A DNA stretch of 64,000 nt from Gari tellinella (lineage: Eukaryota; Mollusca; Bivalvia; Cardiida; Psammobiidae): assembly GCA_922989275.2 (NCBI GenBank), contig OV277859.1:89710198-89774197 (forward strand), read 5' to 3'. Positions 23,147-34,152 of the stretch are shown piece after piece. The notes below the pieces were generated by a model that worked only from the letters and a program-made list of their open reading frames with translations, was not told the origin of the DNA and ran no database searches. A program made the position numbers and the translations under genes. Every line of letters begins with the position of its first letter. Position 1 is the first letter of the stretch.

Positions 23147-23401
23147 CAGGGCTGCCATAAGTTGACATGAAAAATCCTAAGATTTCCAAATTTGCATTTT
23201 TCAAGTGCGATTTTATGAATCGTACCTTTACCACAGAGCCTGTTTCTAGCTTTGTCAACATGTGACTACTTAAAGCAGGCTGGAAGTAAAGCAGAATGCG
23301 CCTTAAGGCGCATTCTGCTTTACATCCAGCCTGCTTTAAGCTACCATGTACCAGAAAAAAATCCAATGATTTAGGAAAAATGCGGATAAATGGCAGCCCT
23401 G
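23147..23401 (+). mobile_element. Family E MITE
   Basis: CAGGGCTGCCATAAGTTGAC to AAATGGCAGCCCTG, AAAGCAGGCTGGAAGTAAAG core. Forms an inverted pair with the next copy. Confidence 0.78.
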
Positions 23402-23485
23402 TAGAAAAGGCTTCTGAAGTGTTCTGAACACTCCAGTTCAAGTCTACATCATCTGTGCTATTATAAGACATTAGGTGGATGTCAA

Positions 23486-23739
23486 CAGGGCTGCCATTTC
23501 TCCTGATTTTTCCTAAATCTTCAGATTTTTTTCTGATACTATGTAGCTAAAGCAGGCTGAAAGTGAAGCAGAATGCACCTTAAGGCGCATTCTGCTTTAC
23601 TTCCAGCCTGCTTTAAGTAGTCACATGTCAACAAAACTAGAAACAGGCTATGTGGTAAAGGTACGATTTGTAAAATCGCACTTGAAAAATGCAAATTTGG
23701 AAATCTTAGGATTTTTCATGTCAACTTATGGCAGCCCTG
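23486..23739 (-). mobile_element. Family E MITE, inverted partner
   Basis: Near-identical inverse of 23147-23401, 84 bp away. Both still read GTACGATT / AATCGTAC and GAAAAATCC at matching positions. Confidence 0.78.
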
Positions 23740-23869
23740 TAGACATTACCGGTAGGTGGATGTCAGCGGTTAAAGCCACTATATTACTCCCACATAATCA
23801 GAATCAAACATTTTTCTTACATGAAATTTATGTCACTATCGTAAGCGTTCCATATAAAAAGAAGTAATA

Positions 23870-24370
23870 CGTGGTGATATTTGAAGCAATATTGCTAACG
23901 AACAGTGAAATTTGTGGAAACAAGTAATCAAGTTTGTTTATTTTTGAATAGCGACGAAAATTTACGGACATACTCGGTAAAGCTCATTTGCATAATTCTA
24001 TACAACAAGTCGAGTGCTTTACAACCAAAGAGAGACAACTCCTTTAAGTTTGGCCGTTAAACTGATGTAATGTATACACATTGTCGCGGCCGAATCAATC
24101 ACGTGACCTTTATGCGATCGATCGAAAGTTCTCGGAACCAGCCCGTAATCTTATTTGTAAACAAACCCGCTTATATAAATAATGTAAACCACCACGATAA
24201 GAATTCGACACATTTAGGTAGGATTTTTTACGAAGTGGGTGCATATGTCAGGCTTCTTACACTCGATTTCACTTAGTTTTAATACATAGAAAATGCACAC
24301 ATATAAGAAATTGCGCGTTTTAAACACCAATTTGAGCGGGATTGTGCCTTTAATAGAATAATACAACAAA
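23870..24370 (+). mobile_element. Larger repeat, shared with 26880-27300
   Basis: GTGGAAACAAGT, CACGTGACCTTTAT, TTTGTAAACAAACCCGCTTA, GACACATTTAGGTAGGATT and GCATATGTCAGGCTTCTTAC recur in the same order in both places. No transposase frame. Confidence 0.6.
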
Positions 24371-24829
24371 AGTCCGGTAGATGACGAGTATAAATTCACA
24401 TTGTCCTGACATCACTGACGTTGTCCTAGAGAAGATGGTTGTTACTTTGAGGACTCCTATTAAAGGTGTGATTCAAGTTTGAGAAAAGTTAAATGACAGG
24501 TAATCAAGAGTGATGATTTCTTTGATAAATAAGACCAAGTGTATGACAATTGGTGGTCAAACAAACTTGCAATGATGAAATCCTCGAATTCGCTCACCGA
24601 TTTTGGAGCTGAATCCGGCCCCAGTTATTATATAAAGTGTGGGTGTGTATGAGAGGCGTGGGGCGGGGGTCGGAGGGGGTGGGGGTAGAGATATCGCACC
24701 CTTATCAATGTCACGGAGAAGACACAGTAATCTGTATTTTCTCCATGTCAATGTGTAACAGTTTCCTAGGTAAAAACGCATATAGTTTCCACTTTCAAGA
24801 GTAAGAGACATAATCTTATAATTAAGATA

Positions 24830-24935
24830 TCGAAAATCCGTAGGTACGGTGAGATTAAGAAAAATCCGAAGATTTTTTTTGTGGGGGGTGGGGGGGGGGG
24901 GGGGGGGGGGTCCGGAGAAATGACAACCCTGTGAA
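24830..24935. repeat. Family E right-end remnant with a 21-bp G run
   Basis: AAAAATCCGAAGATT, then GTGGGGGGT and a G homopolymer at 24890-24910, then TCCGGAGAAATGACAACCCTG-like end (the family E terminus). Confidence 0.7.
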
Positions 24936-25252
24936 TATCACAAAGGTATAGATTAACTAAGAATATAATTTCATCAGGAAAAATACCGTACGTAATGGTA
25001 ATGCTAATTTAGAACTACACTTTTGAAGGAATTTGCTCCAAACTTTCACAGATTAATTATTTACATGTATAAGGTGTCCATGTGGGTTTTCACTTATGGA
25101 TGCAACCATTTTAATAGCAGTTAGATCGCTTTGAATCGCTAATAGAATATACATTATATTGGGAAAACGTGTATGTAGTTAACTTCTTCTATACTACATG
25201 TACATAAGAAGGATTTGCACCAGACCTTCACAGATTAAATAAATTCTATGTA

Positions 25253-25498
25253 CAGTGGAGAATCTGTTATTCTATCCCGTTTAAACGCAAACGTACGCAA
25301 ACGCAAAGCACTAAAACGTAGAAAAGAACAACTTTTGGACAATTCTGATAATTATTGTTTATCTTGGTGGCAAACAGTTTGGAGCCTGATCAGACGCCGG
25401 GTTACCCGGCGTCTGATCTGGCTCCAAACTGTTTGTAAAAGAAAAAATAGTTTTAGCGTAAACGCGTTTATCGGGAAAGAATAACAGATTCTCCACTG
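25253..25498 (+). mobile_element. Family B MITE (TA type, CAAACAGT core)
   Basis: Ends CAGTGGAGAATCTGTTATTC and its inverse, TA flanks. Core hairpin GGCAAACAGTTTGGAGCCTG / AACTGTTTG around a GACGCCGGGTTACCCGGCGTC centre. A second copy is at 50121-50350. Confidence 0.82.
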
Positions 25499-26096
25499 TA
25501 TATGTCTATATGGCATTGTTCATTATTATTACTATGGTTTGGGGTTGTGACCATTTTTGGGGTTATATATGGGTGTACGTGGGAAATATACGTTTTTCTA
25601 TAAACAATCTTTTTTAGTTACCGTTTGAAGTCGTCTAGTGATTATTCAGTTTGTTGTACCTAGACGCAGGACAAAGATCGCTGAACGGTCACTACTGTGA
25701 CTAGCGATGATGGGCCCAACCAAAGTGGTGGACTATCCTTCCAATAGACGTCGAAGAAATAAACTTAAGATACTCTTGTTAAGGCAACTCTACAATGACT
25801 ATTCCCTATGTAGGAAACACGAATGAATAAAAGTAGGCCTATTTGGTATTCATTGGTGAGGAAAAGAAGAGTGATTGAAATTATAGGAAATTCAGTAACA
25901 GTTAATAGGAAAGATAGAAACAAAAGAAAGGGAATGACCAAAGCTTTAATGAAACTGATATCTATGAACAATTGTTTTACTCGAGAAAAAATAAGAAAAA
26001 CGTAAGAAATATTGCTTTGCTCATTCTTTAGAATCACTTCAATATATCTGTAGTTAACAAACCTCACGAATTTAAGTTTAAAAATCGCTCCTTTTG

Positions 26097-26156
26097 GTAA
26101 GAAAACGCATGCACTTATATGAACTAAGTTCATATAAGTTCAGGCGTTTTCTTACA
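26097..26156. repeat. Near-perfect palindrome
   Basis: GTAAGAAAACGCATGCACTT and inverse AAGTTCAGGCGTTTTCTTAC, arms about 28 bp around GAACTAAGTTC. Confidence 0.6.
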
Positions 26157-26341
26157 AAAAGATTACTCATAGTGGTTCGAGTCCTACTCGTTCTCCATTA
26201 TGATGAGGTATATATGAAGGAAAAAAACATGTCTGTCTGCCTCTCTGCATTCGATTTGAAAACGGATCATAATGTGAAAACTTCATATAGGCCTACATGT
26301 ATTCTAGAATCTTTATACGTGAGTATGCTTCATTTACAAAC

Positions 26342-26589
26342 CAGGGCTGCCATAAGTTGATCATAAAAATCCTAAGATTTCAAATTTTCAGACGCAATTT
26401 TACTTATCGTACCTTTGCCCCATAGCCTGTTTCTTGTTTTGAAGACACATGACTGCTTAAACCAGGTTGAAAGTAAAGCAGAATGCGCCTTAAGCGCATT
26501 CTGCTTTACTTTCAGCCTGGTTTGAGCGACCATGTTCTAAAAATAAAAATCCGAAGATTTAGGAAAAATCCGGAGAAATGGTAGCCCTG
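26342..26589 (+). mobile_element. Family E MITE with exact 6-bp duplication
   Basis: CAGGGCTGCCATAAGTTGAT to AAATGGTAGCCCTG, flanked by ACAAAC on both sides. Core AAACCAGGTTGAAAGTAAAG. Confidence 0.82.
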
Positions 26590-26765
26590 ACAAACAGTCC
26601 ATCATAGGAATGTACACTAAGTCGTGTCATATGCAAGCAGTGTAAATCCCGACTTATCCGTACACTGTTTGTCACCTATGCAAACAATGTACAACCAGAT
26701 CAGGTAGTGCTTGTGAGAACCATCTGCACAGATTCTGCACTGATTGTCACTTGCAAAATAAAATC

Positions 26766-27460
26766 CAGTCGAACTTCGATATCTCGAACTCGCTTAAAGT
26801 CCCAACATTACTGTCAAATTGCCAAAATCGCGCATTTTTAAAACCTGAAAATGTAGGCACATTCGTAATCTAAACCTATAAAAAGAAGTTATCCCCGATT
26901 ATTATGGAGGCAACATTGCACACAACCCCTTGAAATTGGTGGAAACAAGTCGACTTTTAAATCTGTTTTGTTGACATTCGATCGAAGACGAATTATTACG
27001 GAAATGCTCCGGCTTCGCTCGGCTTTACGCACAGTGTATATGAATTATCGCCGCGCTCCGTATCAATCACGTGACCTTTATCGGAGCCACCGTTAGTATT
27101 ATTTGTAAACAAACCCGCTTAAAATGTACACCATCACAATAAGAATTCGACACATTTAGGTAGGATTCTTTACGAAGTGGGGGCATATGTCAGGCTTCTT
27201 ACACGCGATTTCACTTAGTTTTAATACATAGAAAATGCACATATATAAGAAATTGCGCGTTTTAAACACCAATATCAGTAGGATTGTGCCTTTAACTCGA
27301 AATATCAGATAGTTCGAAACATGAATTTGCCTTGTTTCAAGCTCGGTTTAGGTGAACACACCCGTGTTTCAAAGTTTAAACGCGGCTTAGCCGCGTTTTA
27401 ACTTTGAAATACGGATATGTTCACCTAAACCGAGTTCGAGTAATAACGAAGTTCGATTGT
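26766..27460 (+). mobile_element. Family F element (TA-type, pogo/Tigger-like ends)
   Basis: CAGTCGAACTTCGATATCTC at the left, AACGAAGTTCGATTGTA at the right. The right part has a long hairpin GTTTCAAAGTTTAAACGCGG / AACTTTGAAATACGGATATG. The interior is shared with 23870-24370. Confidence 0.65.
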
Positions 27461-27576
27461 ACATGTTTCATGTTTCAAGCGGCGAATTCACAAGAGTCCC
27501 AAACCTGGGCATGCTTGGAGATGAAGCCATTTTATCACAATTTACCCTTATCGTGCTCTGCACGATCTGGCTAACG

Positions 27577-27647
27577 TTGCAAATAGTTTGGATCCAGATC
27601 AGATGCCACGGCGTGTCTAATCTGGATACAAACTGTTTGGAACTCAT
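27577..27647. repeat. CAAACAGT hairpin
   Basis: GCAAATAGTTTGGATCCAGA facing TCTGGATACAAACTGTTTGG, followed by the GCAGACGACATTTC arm. Confidence 0.6.
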
Positions 27648-28149
27648 ATTTAACATTTCTTCTGATCAAAAACCGTTGAAACTAATTTTGATCGTTTTTC
27701 GCAGACGATCTAGATATATTTGAAGCAGACGACATTTCAGCGTGACGAGCATTGGCGTGTTAGGGTTGAGCAATTTTTACGAATGTGCGTATTATACGGG
27801 GCGCCATGGAATAATAATAATAATGAATGGACAAATGCGGTCTGCTTAATTTACTTTTAATTACTCGATTCCGTAAATGTTATTACCGAACTATACATCA
27901 ACAGTTAACCAGTTATCCCAAATGAATGTTATTTCTGGTAGACTGGCTATTAGCTGCTTCATTCTTTGTTTATAAATAGGAAATTATCTGTTTTCGAGGC
28001 AACACAGTGTTTTCGAAGCTAACGTCGCTATCAAGGGGTGATTCTTTTCCCTTGTATAAATTGCATTCACATTTTACCAATTACGGATTATAAGGACACA
28101 ATCTGCATTATACGCGACAAAAGACGGGTATACATATTATATCAACATA

Positions 28150-30690
28150 AGAGGGACATTACAAGTGTGTATGTGAGGCTAAATACAGTTCTAAGAAGGA
28201 CATTACATGTGTAACCTGTGTGATCAATACTACATACAGAATAGTCCACATGTGTACACTAAGATGATATGGAGCTATTTCTCGTCTTTGCCATATCCTC
28301 ACCTGAGGGACGACAACTGTCACAAAATTAGCAAGTCGTTCCAGAGGTTCATTAATGAGACTACATACAGAATAGGGACATTACAATACAAGTGTGGCCT
28401 ATTTCAGGCTACCTACAGAAGAGGAACATTACAAGGGTAGCCTATGTGAGGCTACTTACTTAAGAGGGACATTACAAAATACAAGTTTGGCCTATTTTAG
28501 ACTAGATAATTATTATGAAAGACAAAGTAAAGCAGATTGTGCATTCAGCCTGCTTTAAGCTATCATCAGCTAGGATATAGAAACTATTTCTTATGGTGCA
28601 CTTTCATTACTGTCTAAAGTGGAACTATTTTCTTCAGTGGAGGTCTAATACAGAATAGGGACACAATTACAAGTGTAACCTGTGTGAGACTACATACAGA
28701 AGAGGGACATATAGTCTGTGTTATACTACATACAGAAGAGGGACATTACAAGTGTGGCCTATTTGAGGCTACTTACAGAATGGGGACATTACAAGTGTAA
28801 TCTGTGTTATACTACGTACAGAAGAGGGACATTACAAGTGTGGCCTATTTGAGGCTACTTACAGAATTGGGACATTACAAGTGTAACCTGTGTTATACTA
28901 CATACAGAAGAGGGACATTACAAGTGTGGCCTATTTGAGGCTACTTACAGAATGGGGACATTACAAGTGTAATCTGTGTTATACTACGTACAGAAGAGGG
29001 ACATTACAAGTGTGGCCTATTTGAGGCTACTTACAGAATGGGGACATTACAAGTGTAACCTGTGTTATACTACATACAGAACAGGGACATTACAAGTGTG
29101 ACCTATTTGAGGCTACTTACAGAATGGGGACATTACAAGTGTAACCTGTGTGAGACTACATACAGAAGAGGGACATTACACATGTGACCTATTTGAGACT
29201 ACATACTGAGAAGAGGGACATTACAAGTGTAACCTGTGTGAGACTACATACAGAAGTGGGACATTACAAGTGTGGCCTATTTGAGACTACATACTGAGAA
29301 GAGGGACATTACAAGTGTGACCTATTTGAGACTACATACTGAGAAGAGGGACATTACAAGTGTAACCTGTGTGAGACTACATACAGAAGTGGGACATTAC
29401 AAGTGTGGCCTATTTGAGACTACATACTGAGAAGAGGGACATTACAAGTGTGACCTATTTGAGACTACATACTGAGAAGAGGGACATTACAAGTGTAACC
29501 TGTGTGAGACTACATACAGAAGAGGGACATTACAAGTGTGGCCTATTTGAGACTACATACTGAGAAGAGGGAAATTACAAGTGTAGCCTATGTGAGACTT
29601 CATACAGAAGAGGGACATTACAAGTGTGATCTATGTGAGGCTATTTACTTAAGAGGGACATTACAAAATACAAGTGTGGCATAATTATTATGTGAGTCTA
29701 CATACATAATAGGGATATTACAAATGTGGCATATTTGAGGCTATAAAAGTATAAATAGAATAGGGACATATTACAAGTGTGACCTAGTATATGAGTCTAC
29801 ATACAGAATAGGGGAATTACAAGTGTGGCCTATGTGAGACAACACACAGAATAGGGACTATTACAAGTGAGACCTACCTGATGTTACATACAGAAGAGGG
29901 ACATTGCCAAATACAAAGTGTGGCCTATGTAGGCTTCATAATCGATACAGAAGAGGAACATTGCAAGTGTAACCTATGTGAGTTCACACACAAAATAGGG
30001 ATATTACAAGTGTGACCTGTTTGAAACTACGTACAGAAGAGGGTCATTACAAGTGTGAGCTATCAGCTATGTGAAGCTACACACAGAAAATGACCATAGC
30101 AAGTGTGACATATGTGAAGCTACACACAAAAATGGGACATAACAAGTGTGACATATATGAGGCTACATACAGAATAGGGACATTACAAGTGTGACATATA
30201 TAAGGCTACACACAGAATAGGGACCTTACAAGTGTGACATATATAAGCTACACACAAAATAGGAACATAACAGGTGTGACATATATGAGGCTACACACAG
30301 AATAGGAACATAACAAGTGTGACATATATGAGGCTACACACAAAATAGGAACATAACAGGTGTGACATATATGAGGCTACACACATAATAGGAACATAAC
30401 AGGTGTGACATATAAGAGGCTACATACAGAATAGGGACCTTACAAGTGTGACATATATGAGGCTACACACAAAAAAGGAACATAAATTGTGTGACATATA
30501 TGAGGCTACATACAGAATAGGGACCTTACAAGTGTGACATATATGAGGCTACACACAAAATAGGAACATGTACAACAGGTGTGACATATATGAGGCTACA
30601 CACAGAAAAGGGACATTACAAGTGTGACCTGTGTGAGCCTACATACAGAAGAGGGACATTACAAGTGTGATATGTAATAGAGAGAAAGAG
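28150..30690 (+). repeat. Minisatellite derived from C2H2 linker, 43-45 bp units, roughly 55 copies
   Basis: Units read like ACTACATACAGAAGAGGG then ACATTACAAGTGTGACCTG. They align to the zinc-finger linker plus first CxxC of the gene downstream (CATACAGGAGAGAGACC, TTACAAGTGTGACCTGTG, encoding HTGERPYKCDLC). The array lacks the helix half of the finger. Because the unit is not a multiple of 3, frames rotate and stops accumulate. Sub-arrays differ: about 86-bp dimers at 28700-29120, a trimer of about 133 bp at 29220-29510, and a CATATATGAGGCTACACAC type at 30060-30620. A MITE fragment lies at 28516-28649. Confidence 0.82.
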
Positions 30691-30714
30691 AGCCAGTTGT
30701 GAGTGAAATACTAC

Positions 30715-32118
30715 ATGATGGAACAGACAGGAGAGAGACTTTTTAAGTGTGACTTGTGTGACAAGTCATATAATAGGATGGATTCTTTAATGAGGCATAT
30801 GCAAATGCATACAGGAGACAAACCTTACAAGTGTGACATGTGTGACAAATCATTTAATCAGAAAAACAAGCTGGTCACACATAAGATTGTACACACAGGA
30901 GACCGACCTTACACGTGTGCCATGTGTGGAAAGTCATTTAATTGGATGAATGCTTTAGTGAGACATATGAGGATGCATACCGGAGACAGACCTTACAAGT
31001 GTGACATCTGTGACAAGTCTTATATTCAGAGAAGCCATTTAGTCGTACATCAGATTACACACACTGGAGAAACACCTTACCAGTGTGACAGGTGTGAAAA
31101 GTCATTTAATAGAAAGGATACTTTAGTGAAACATTTGATGATACATACGGGAGAAACACCTTTTAAGTGTGGCATGTGTGAAAAGTCATTCTCTCGTAGC
31201 TCCAGTTTACGGAGTCACATGGTGGTCCATACAGGAGAAAGACTATACAAGTGTGACGTGTGTGAAAAGTCCTTCAGTCAGAAATGTGATCTAGTGAAAC
31301 ATATGAGGATACATACAGGAGAGAGACCTTACAAATGTGAAATGTGTGAAAAGTCTTTCAGACTGAGAGGTGATGTAGTACAACACATGAGGACACATAC
31401 AGGAGAGAGACCTTACAAGTGTGAGCTGTGTGAAAAGTCTTTTACTCATAGCTCCACCTTACGGAACCACATAATGGCACATACAGGAGAGAAACCTTAC
31501 AAGTGTGACCTGTGTGAAAAGTCTTATAGTCAGAATAATAAATTAGTGAAACATATGAGGATACATACTGGAGAAAGACCTTACAAGTGTGACATGTGTG
31601 AACTGTCTTTTACTCGTAACTTCAATTTACAGAGGCACATAATGATACATACAGGAGAAAGACTTAACAAGTGTGACCTGTGTGAAAAGTCTTTCACTCA
31701 GAAAGGTGATTTAGTGAAACACATAAGGATACATACAGGAGAGAGACCTTACACCTGTGACCTGTGTGAAAAGTCTTTTATTGATACTAAAGGTTTACAG
31801 CGGCACATAATGGTACATACAGGAAACAGACCTTATAAGTGTGACCTGTGTGAAAAATCTTTTACTGATAATAAAGGTTTACAGAGGCACAAGATTATAC
31901 ATGCAGGAGAGAGACCTTACAAATGTGACATGTGTGACAAGCATTTTACTGATAGCTTCAATTTACAGAGCCACATGATGATACATACAGGCGATATACC
32001 ATACAAGTGTGACCTGTGTGAAAAGTCTTTTACTCATAGCACAGACTTGAAGAGTCATGTACTGATACATACCGGTATAGAAGAGAGGCCTTACCAGTGT
32101 GACCCATGTGAAAAATAA
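30715..32118 (+). CDS. C2H2 zinc finger protein, 16 complete fingers, truncated
   Basis: The 467-residue open frame begins at tandem ATGs (30715 and 30718), just after an in-frame TGA at 30700. It has 16 uninterrupted 28-residue C2H2 fingers (C-x2-C-x12-H-x3-H) joined by TGERPYK-type linkers, and it ends in a 17th finger after CDPCEK. Proteins of this kind bind DNA in the nucleus through helix residues that differ between fingers. Here those positions read, for example, QKNKLV, RSSSLR, QKGDLV and DNKGLQ. No KRAB, BTB, SET or other effector domain is visible. The stop at 32116 (AAA TAA where sister fingers read AAG TCT) cuts finger 17, and decayed fingers continue downstream, so the original protein was longer. 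No intron is needed within the frame. It could be a functional poly-zinc-finger gene with a shortened end, or a recent pseudogene, since no upstream exon or promoter was found. Confidence 0.85.
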   Translation: MMEQTGERLFKCDLCDKSYNRMDSLMRHMQMHTGDKPYKCDMCDKSFNQKNKLVTHKIVHTGDRPYTCAMCGKSFNWMNALVRHMRMHTGDRPYKCDICDKSYIQRSHLVVHQITHTGETPYQCDRCEKSFNRKDTLVKHLMIHTGETPFKCGMCEKSFSRSSSLRSHMVVHTGERLYKCDVCEKSFSQKCDLVKHMRIHTGERPYKCEMCEKSFRLRGDVVQHMRTHTGERPYKCELCEKSFTHSSTLRNHIMAHTGEKPYKCDLCEKSYSQNNKLVKHMRIHTGERPYKCDMCELSFTRNFNLQRHIMIHTGERLNKCDLCEKSFTQKGDLVKHIRIHTGERPYTCDLCEKSFIDTKGLQRHIMVHTGNRPYKCDLCEKSFTDNKGLQRHKIIHAGERPYKCDMCDKHFTDSFNLQSHMMIHTGDIPYKCDLCEKSFTHSTDLKSHVLIHTGIEERPYQCDPCEK

Positions 32119-32226
32119 TTTACTGATATCATAGCAAAGTTTTACAGAGCACACGATGATGCATACAGGCGATATACCATGTACAAGTGTGACCTGTGTG
32201 AAAAGTCTTTTACTCAGAGCATAGAT
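32119..32226 (+). pseudogene. Decayed zinc fingers 17-18, first piece
   Basis: Directly downstream of the stop the sequence still matches the finger array (YKCDLCEKSFTQSIDL at its end). It carries a stop and small indels, including about 5 bp inserted after the TTTACTGAT segment and an extra G in ACCATGTACAAG. It runs up to a MITE inserted at the TTAA of a Leu-Lys codon pair. Confidence 0.8.
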
Positions 32227-32477
32227 TTAACCCTTTCCCTCATAGAAGCATCTTTTAGCAAATATGATTTATTCCTCCGCCGAAGAAAATAGTTCCAATT
32301 TAATTAGTCATGAATATATATTATAGGGAATGTTTCTATATTCTGGCACATGCTAGCTTCAAGCAGGCTGAAAGTAAAGCAGAATGCGCCTTAAGGCGCA
32401 TTCTGCTTTACTTTCAACCTGCTTTAAGTGGTCACCTATCTTCAGAACTAGAAACAGGCTATGAGGTAATGGGTTAA
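32227..32477 (+). mobile_element. Family A MITE inserted in a zinc finger
   Basis: Bounded by TTAA at 32227-32230 and 32474-32477, with ends TTAACCCTTTCCCTCATA and its inverse, and the AAAGCAGG palindrome inside. If one TTAA and the element are ignored, the flanks join into an in-frame finger segment QSIDLKKHIMIH. This shows a single, precise TTAA-target insertion into coding sequence. Confidence 0.85.
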
Positions 32478-32638
32478 AGAAGCATATAATGATACATATC
32501 ACAGGAGAGAGACCTCACAAATTTATGTGACTTGTGTGAAAAGTCTTTAACTCAGAGCACATATTTTAGGAGGCACACACTGGTACATACCAGGAGACAG
32601 ATCCTACTAGTATGACCTGTGTAAAATGTCTTTTAGTT
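32478..32638 (+). pseudogene. Decayed zinc fingers, second piece
   Basis: Recognisable finger text continues (AAGAAGCATATAATGATACAT, then TGTGAAAAGTCTTTAACTCAG), with several 2-4 bp insertions that break the frame. It ends at the TTAA of a second family A insertion. Confidence 0.75.
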
Positions 32639-33149
32639 TTAACCCATTACCCCATAAATACGCCTTTTTACGCCTTAACTTCATTCCTCTTCTGAAGAAA
32701 ATAGTTCCAATGTATACTGTCACAATAACCATAAGAAATATTTTCTATATTTTAGTAGATAATAGCTTAAAGCAGGCTGAAAATAAAGCAGAATGCGCCT
32801 TAAGGTGCATTCTGCTTTACTTTCAACATGCTTTAAAGGGACTTGCAACCGGATGGTGTACTTGTCAAAATAAAATAAAATACTCAAATAAAAGCAAATT
32901 TGTGGCATTATTTGGCTTCTGACATTAAAAAAATATGATCAGTCCAAAAAAAGTCTCAAGAATCGTCACCGAATCTTAGTTTTTTAGATATTTTCCATCG
33001 TTTTTCCATAGCGTTAGCTAACGGTATAGTTGTTGTTGTTGCTTCTCTACACGGGCTCAGACATAAACACGAGCCGAATTACGAAGTTGTATGCACTTTC
33101 GATCGCTACACATTGAAATACGTTAAATCGATCCGAGATAAACGGATAG

Positions 33150-33240
33150 TTCCGTGGTCCATTGGTCTAAGCGGTTTCCCCTATTTTGCCTTCTGTCCGC
33201 CAATGCCGGGCCCCGGGTTCGAATCCCACCAGAGACCAAT
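33150..33240 (+). mobile_element. tRNA-derived SINE head or tRNA pseudogene
   Basis: A-box-like TGGTCTAAGCGG (33163-33174) and a perfect B box GGTTCGAATCC (33216-33226) with normal spacing. The 3' end reads CCCACCAGAGACCA. The acceptor arms do not pair well, so it is not a functional tRNA gene. Confidence 0.68.
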
Positions 33241-33711
33241 ATTTTTAGCTCACCTGAGCCGAAGGCTCAAGGTGAGCTGTTGTGATCGCCCGCCGTCCGT
33301 CTGTTCAAATTTACTTTAAGCGACAACTCCTCTGAAACCCCGAGTCTGAGGAAAAAACTAATTTGCTCACGGTGTTCCTTGGATGCTTCTCTACAGAAAT
33401 CGTTAAAATGAAACTTTAAAGTGGACTACTTATTGAAATTTATTAAAAAAAGTGAAAAACTTTAAACAAGTTTTTTGTAAAAAACCACTGTTCCCACACC
33501 TTAGATATTGCATGAATAGTATCTTCTACTAAATCACTTTCAAAATTGTAAAAAATCAAAACCCTAGGGTCAAATTTGACTCAACCCTGGCCATATCAGT
33601 GCTTTTTGATGCAGGTCTGACAGTAAAAACTCTCTAATGATCCGTTTTTATACAGACCCACTGTATCTTCCAGGCTAAGAAGCTACCCCTATACTAAATG
33701 CAACATTTTTG

Positions 33712-33782
33712 CAAACAGTTTGGATCCAGGTCAGATGCCACATAATGCTGCATCTAATCTGGATCTAAACTATTTGCCACTC
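33712..33782. repeat. CAAACAGT hairpin nested in the Helentron-like element
   Basis: GCAAACAGTTTGGATCCAGG facing TCTGGATCTAAACTATTTGC around AGATGCCACATAATGCTGCATCT. An almost identical copy is at 34085-34152. Confidence 0.62.
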
Positions 33783-34084
33783 ATTTACATATTTTCTTAT
33801 ATTTAGAAAATATAAGTTATTATTTTTTACATATTTCACATACAAACATTTGGAGCAGACAACAGTTCAGCATGATAATAGTCATTTTTCTCTGAGGCCG
33901 TCTCCAAGCTCTGAACTCAGGTCACTGAGATACATAACAGAAATTATAGTGATGTCTGCTATTTTATGCTCAAGCACAACTTAGTTCGAGGCATATTACT
34001 TTTGGTCTGTCTGTTTGTTTGTCTGTGTTTTGTTTGTTTGTTTATCTTTCTGTCTATCAGTCCACAATTAATTCTTGGCCATAA

Positions 34085-34152
34085 ACAGTATGGATCCAGG
34101 TCAGATGCCACATAATGCTGCATCTAATCTGGATCCAAACTATTTGCCACTC
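34085..34152. repeat. CAAACAGT hairpin, second copy
   Basis: GGATCCAGGTCAGATGCCAC and TCTGGATCCAAACTATTTGC, then a truncated family A end (TTAACCCATACATATTCC at 34211). Confidence 0.6.

Noticed and set aside
28150..30690. CRISPR-like regular repeat array
   Set aside because: Units are contiguous without unique spacers, derived from zinc finger sequence, in an intron-bearing eukaryotic genome.
30703..30714. GTG start for the zinc finger protein
   Set aside because: Eukaryotic initiation at GTG is unlikely, and two ATGs follow at once at 30715 and 30718.
31963..32154. 63-residue minus-strand frame
   Set aside because: Antisense shadow of the zinc finger array.
33150..33240. Functional tRNA gene
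   Set aside because: The B box is perfect but the acceptor stem halves do not pair, and it sits in a nested transposon.
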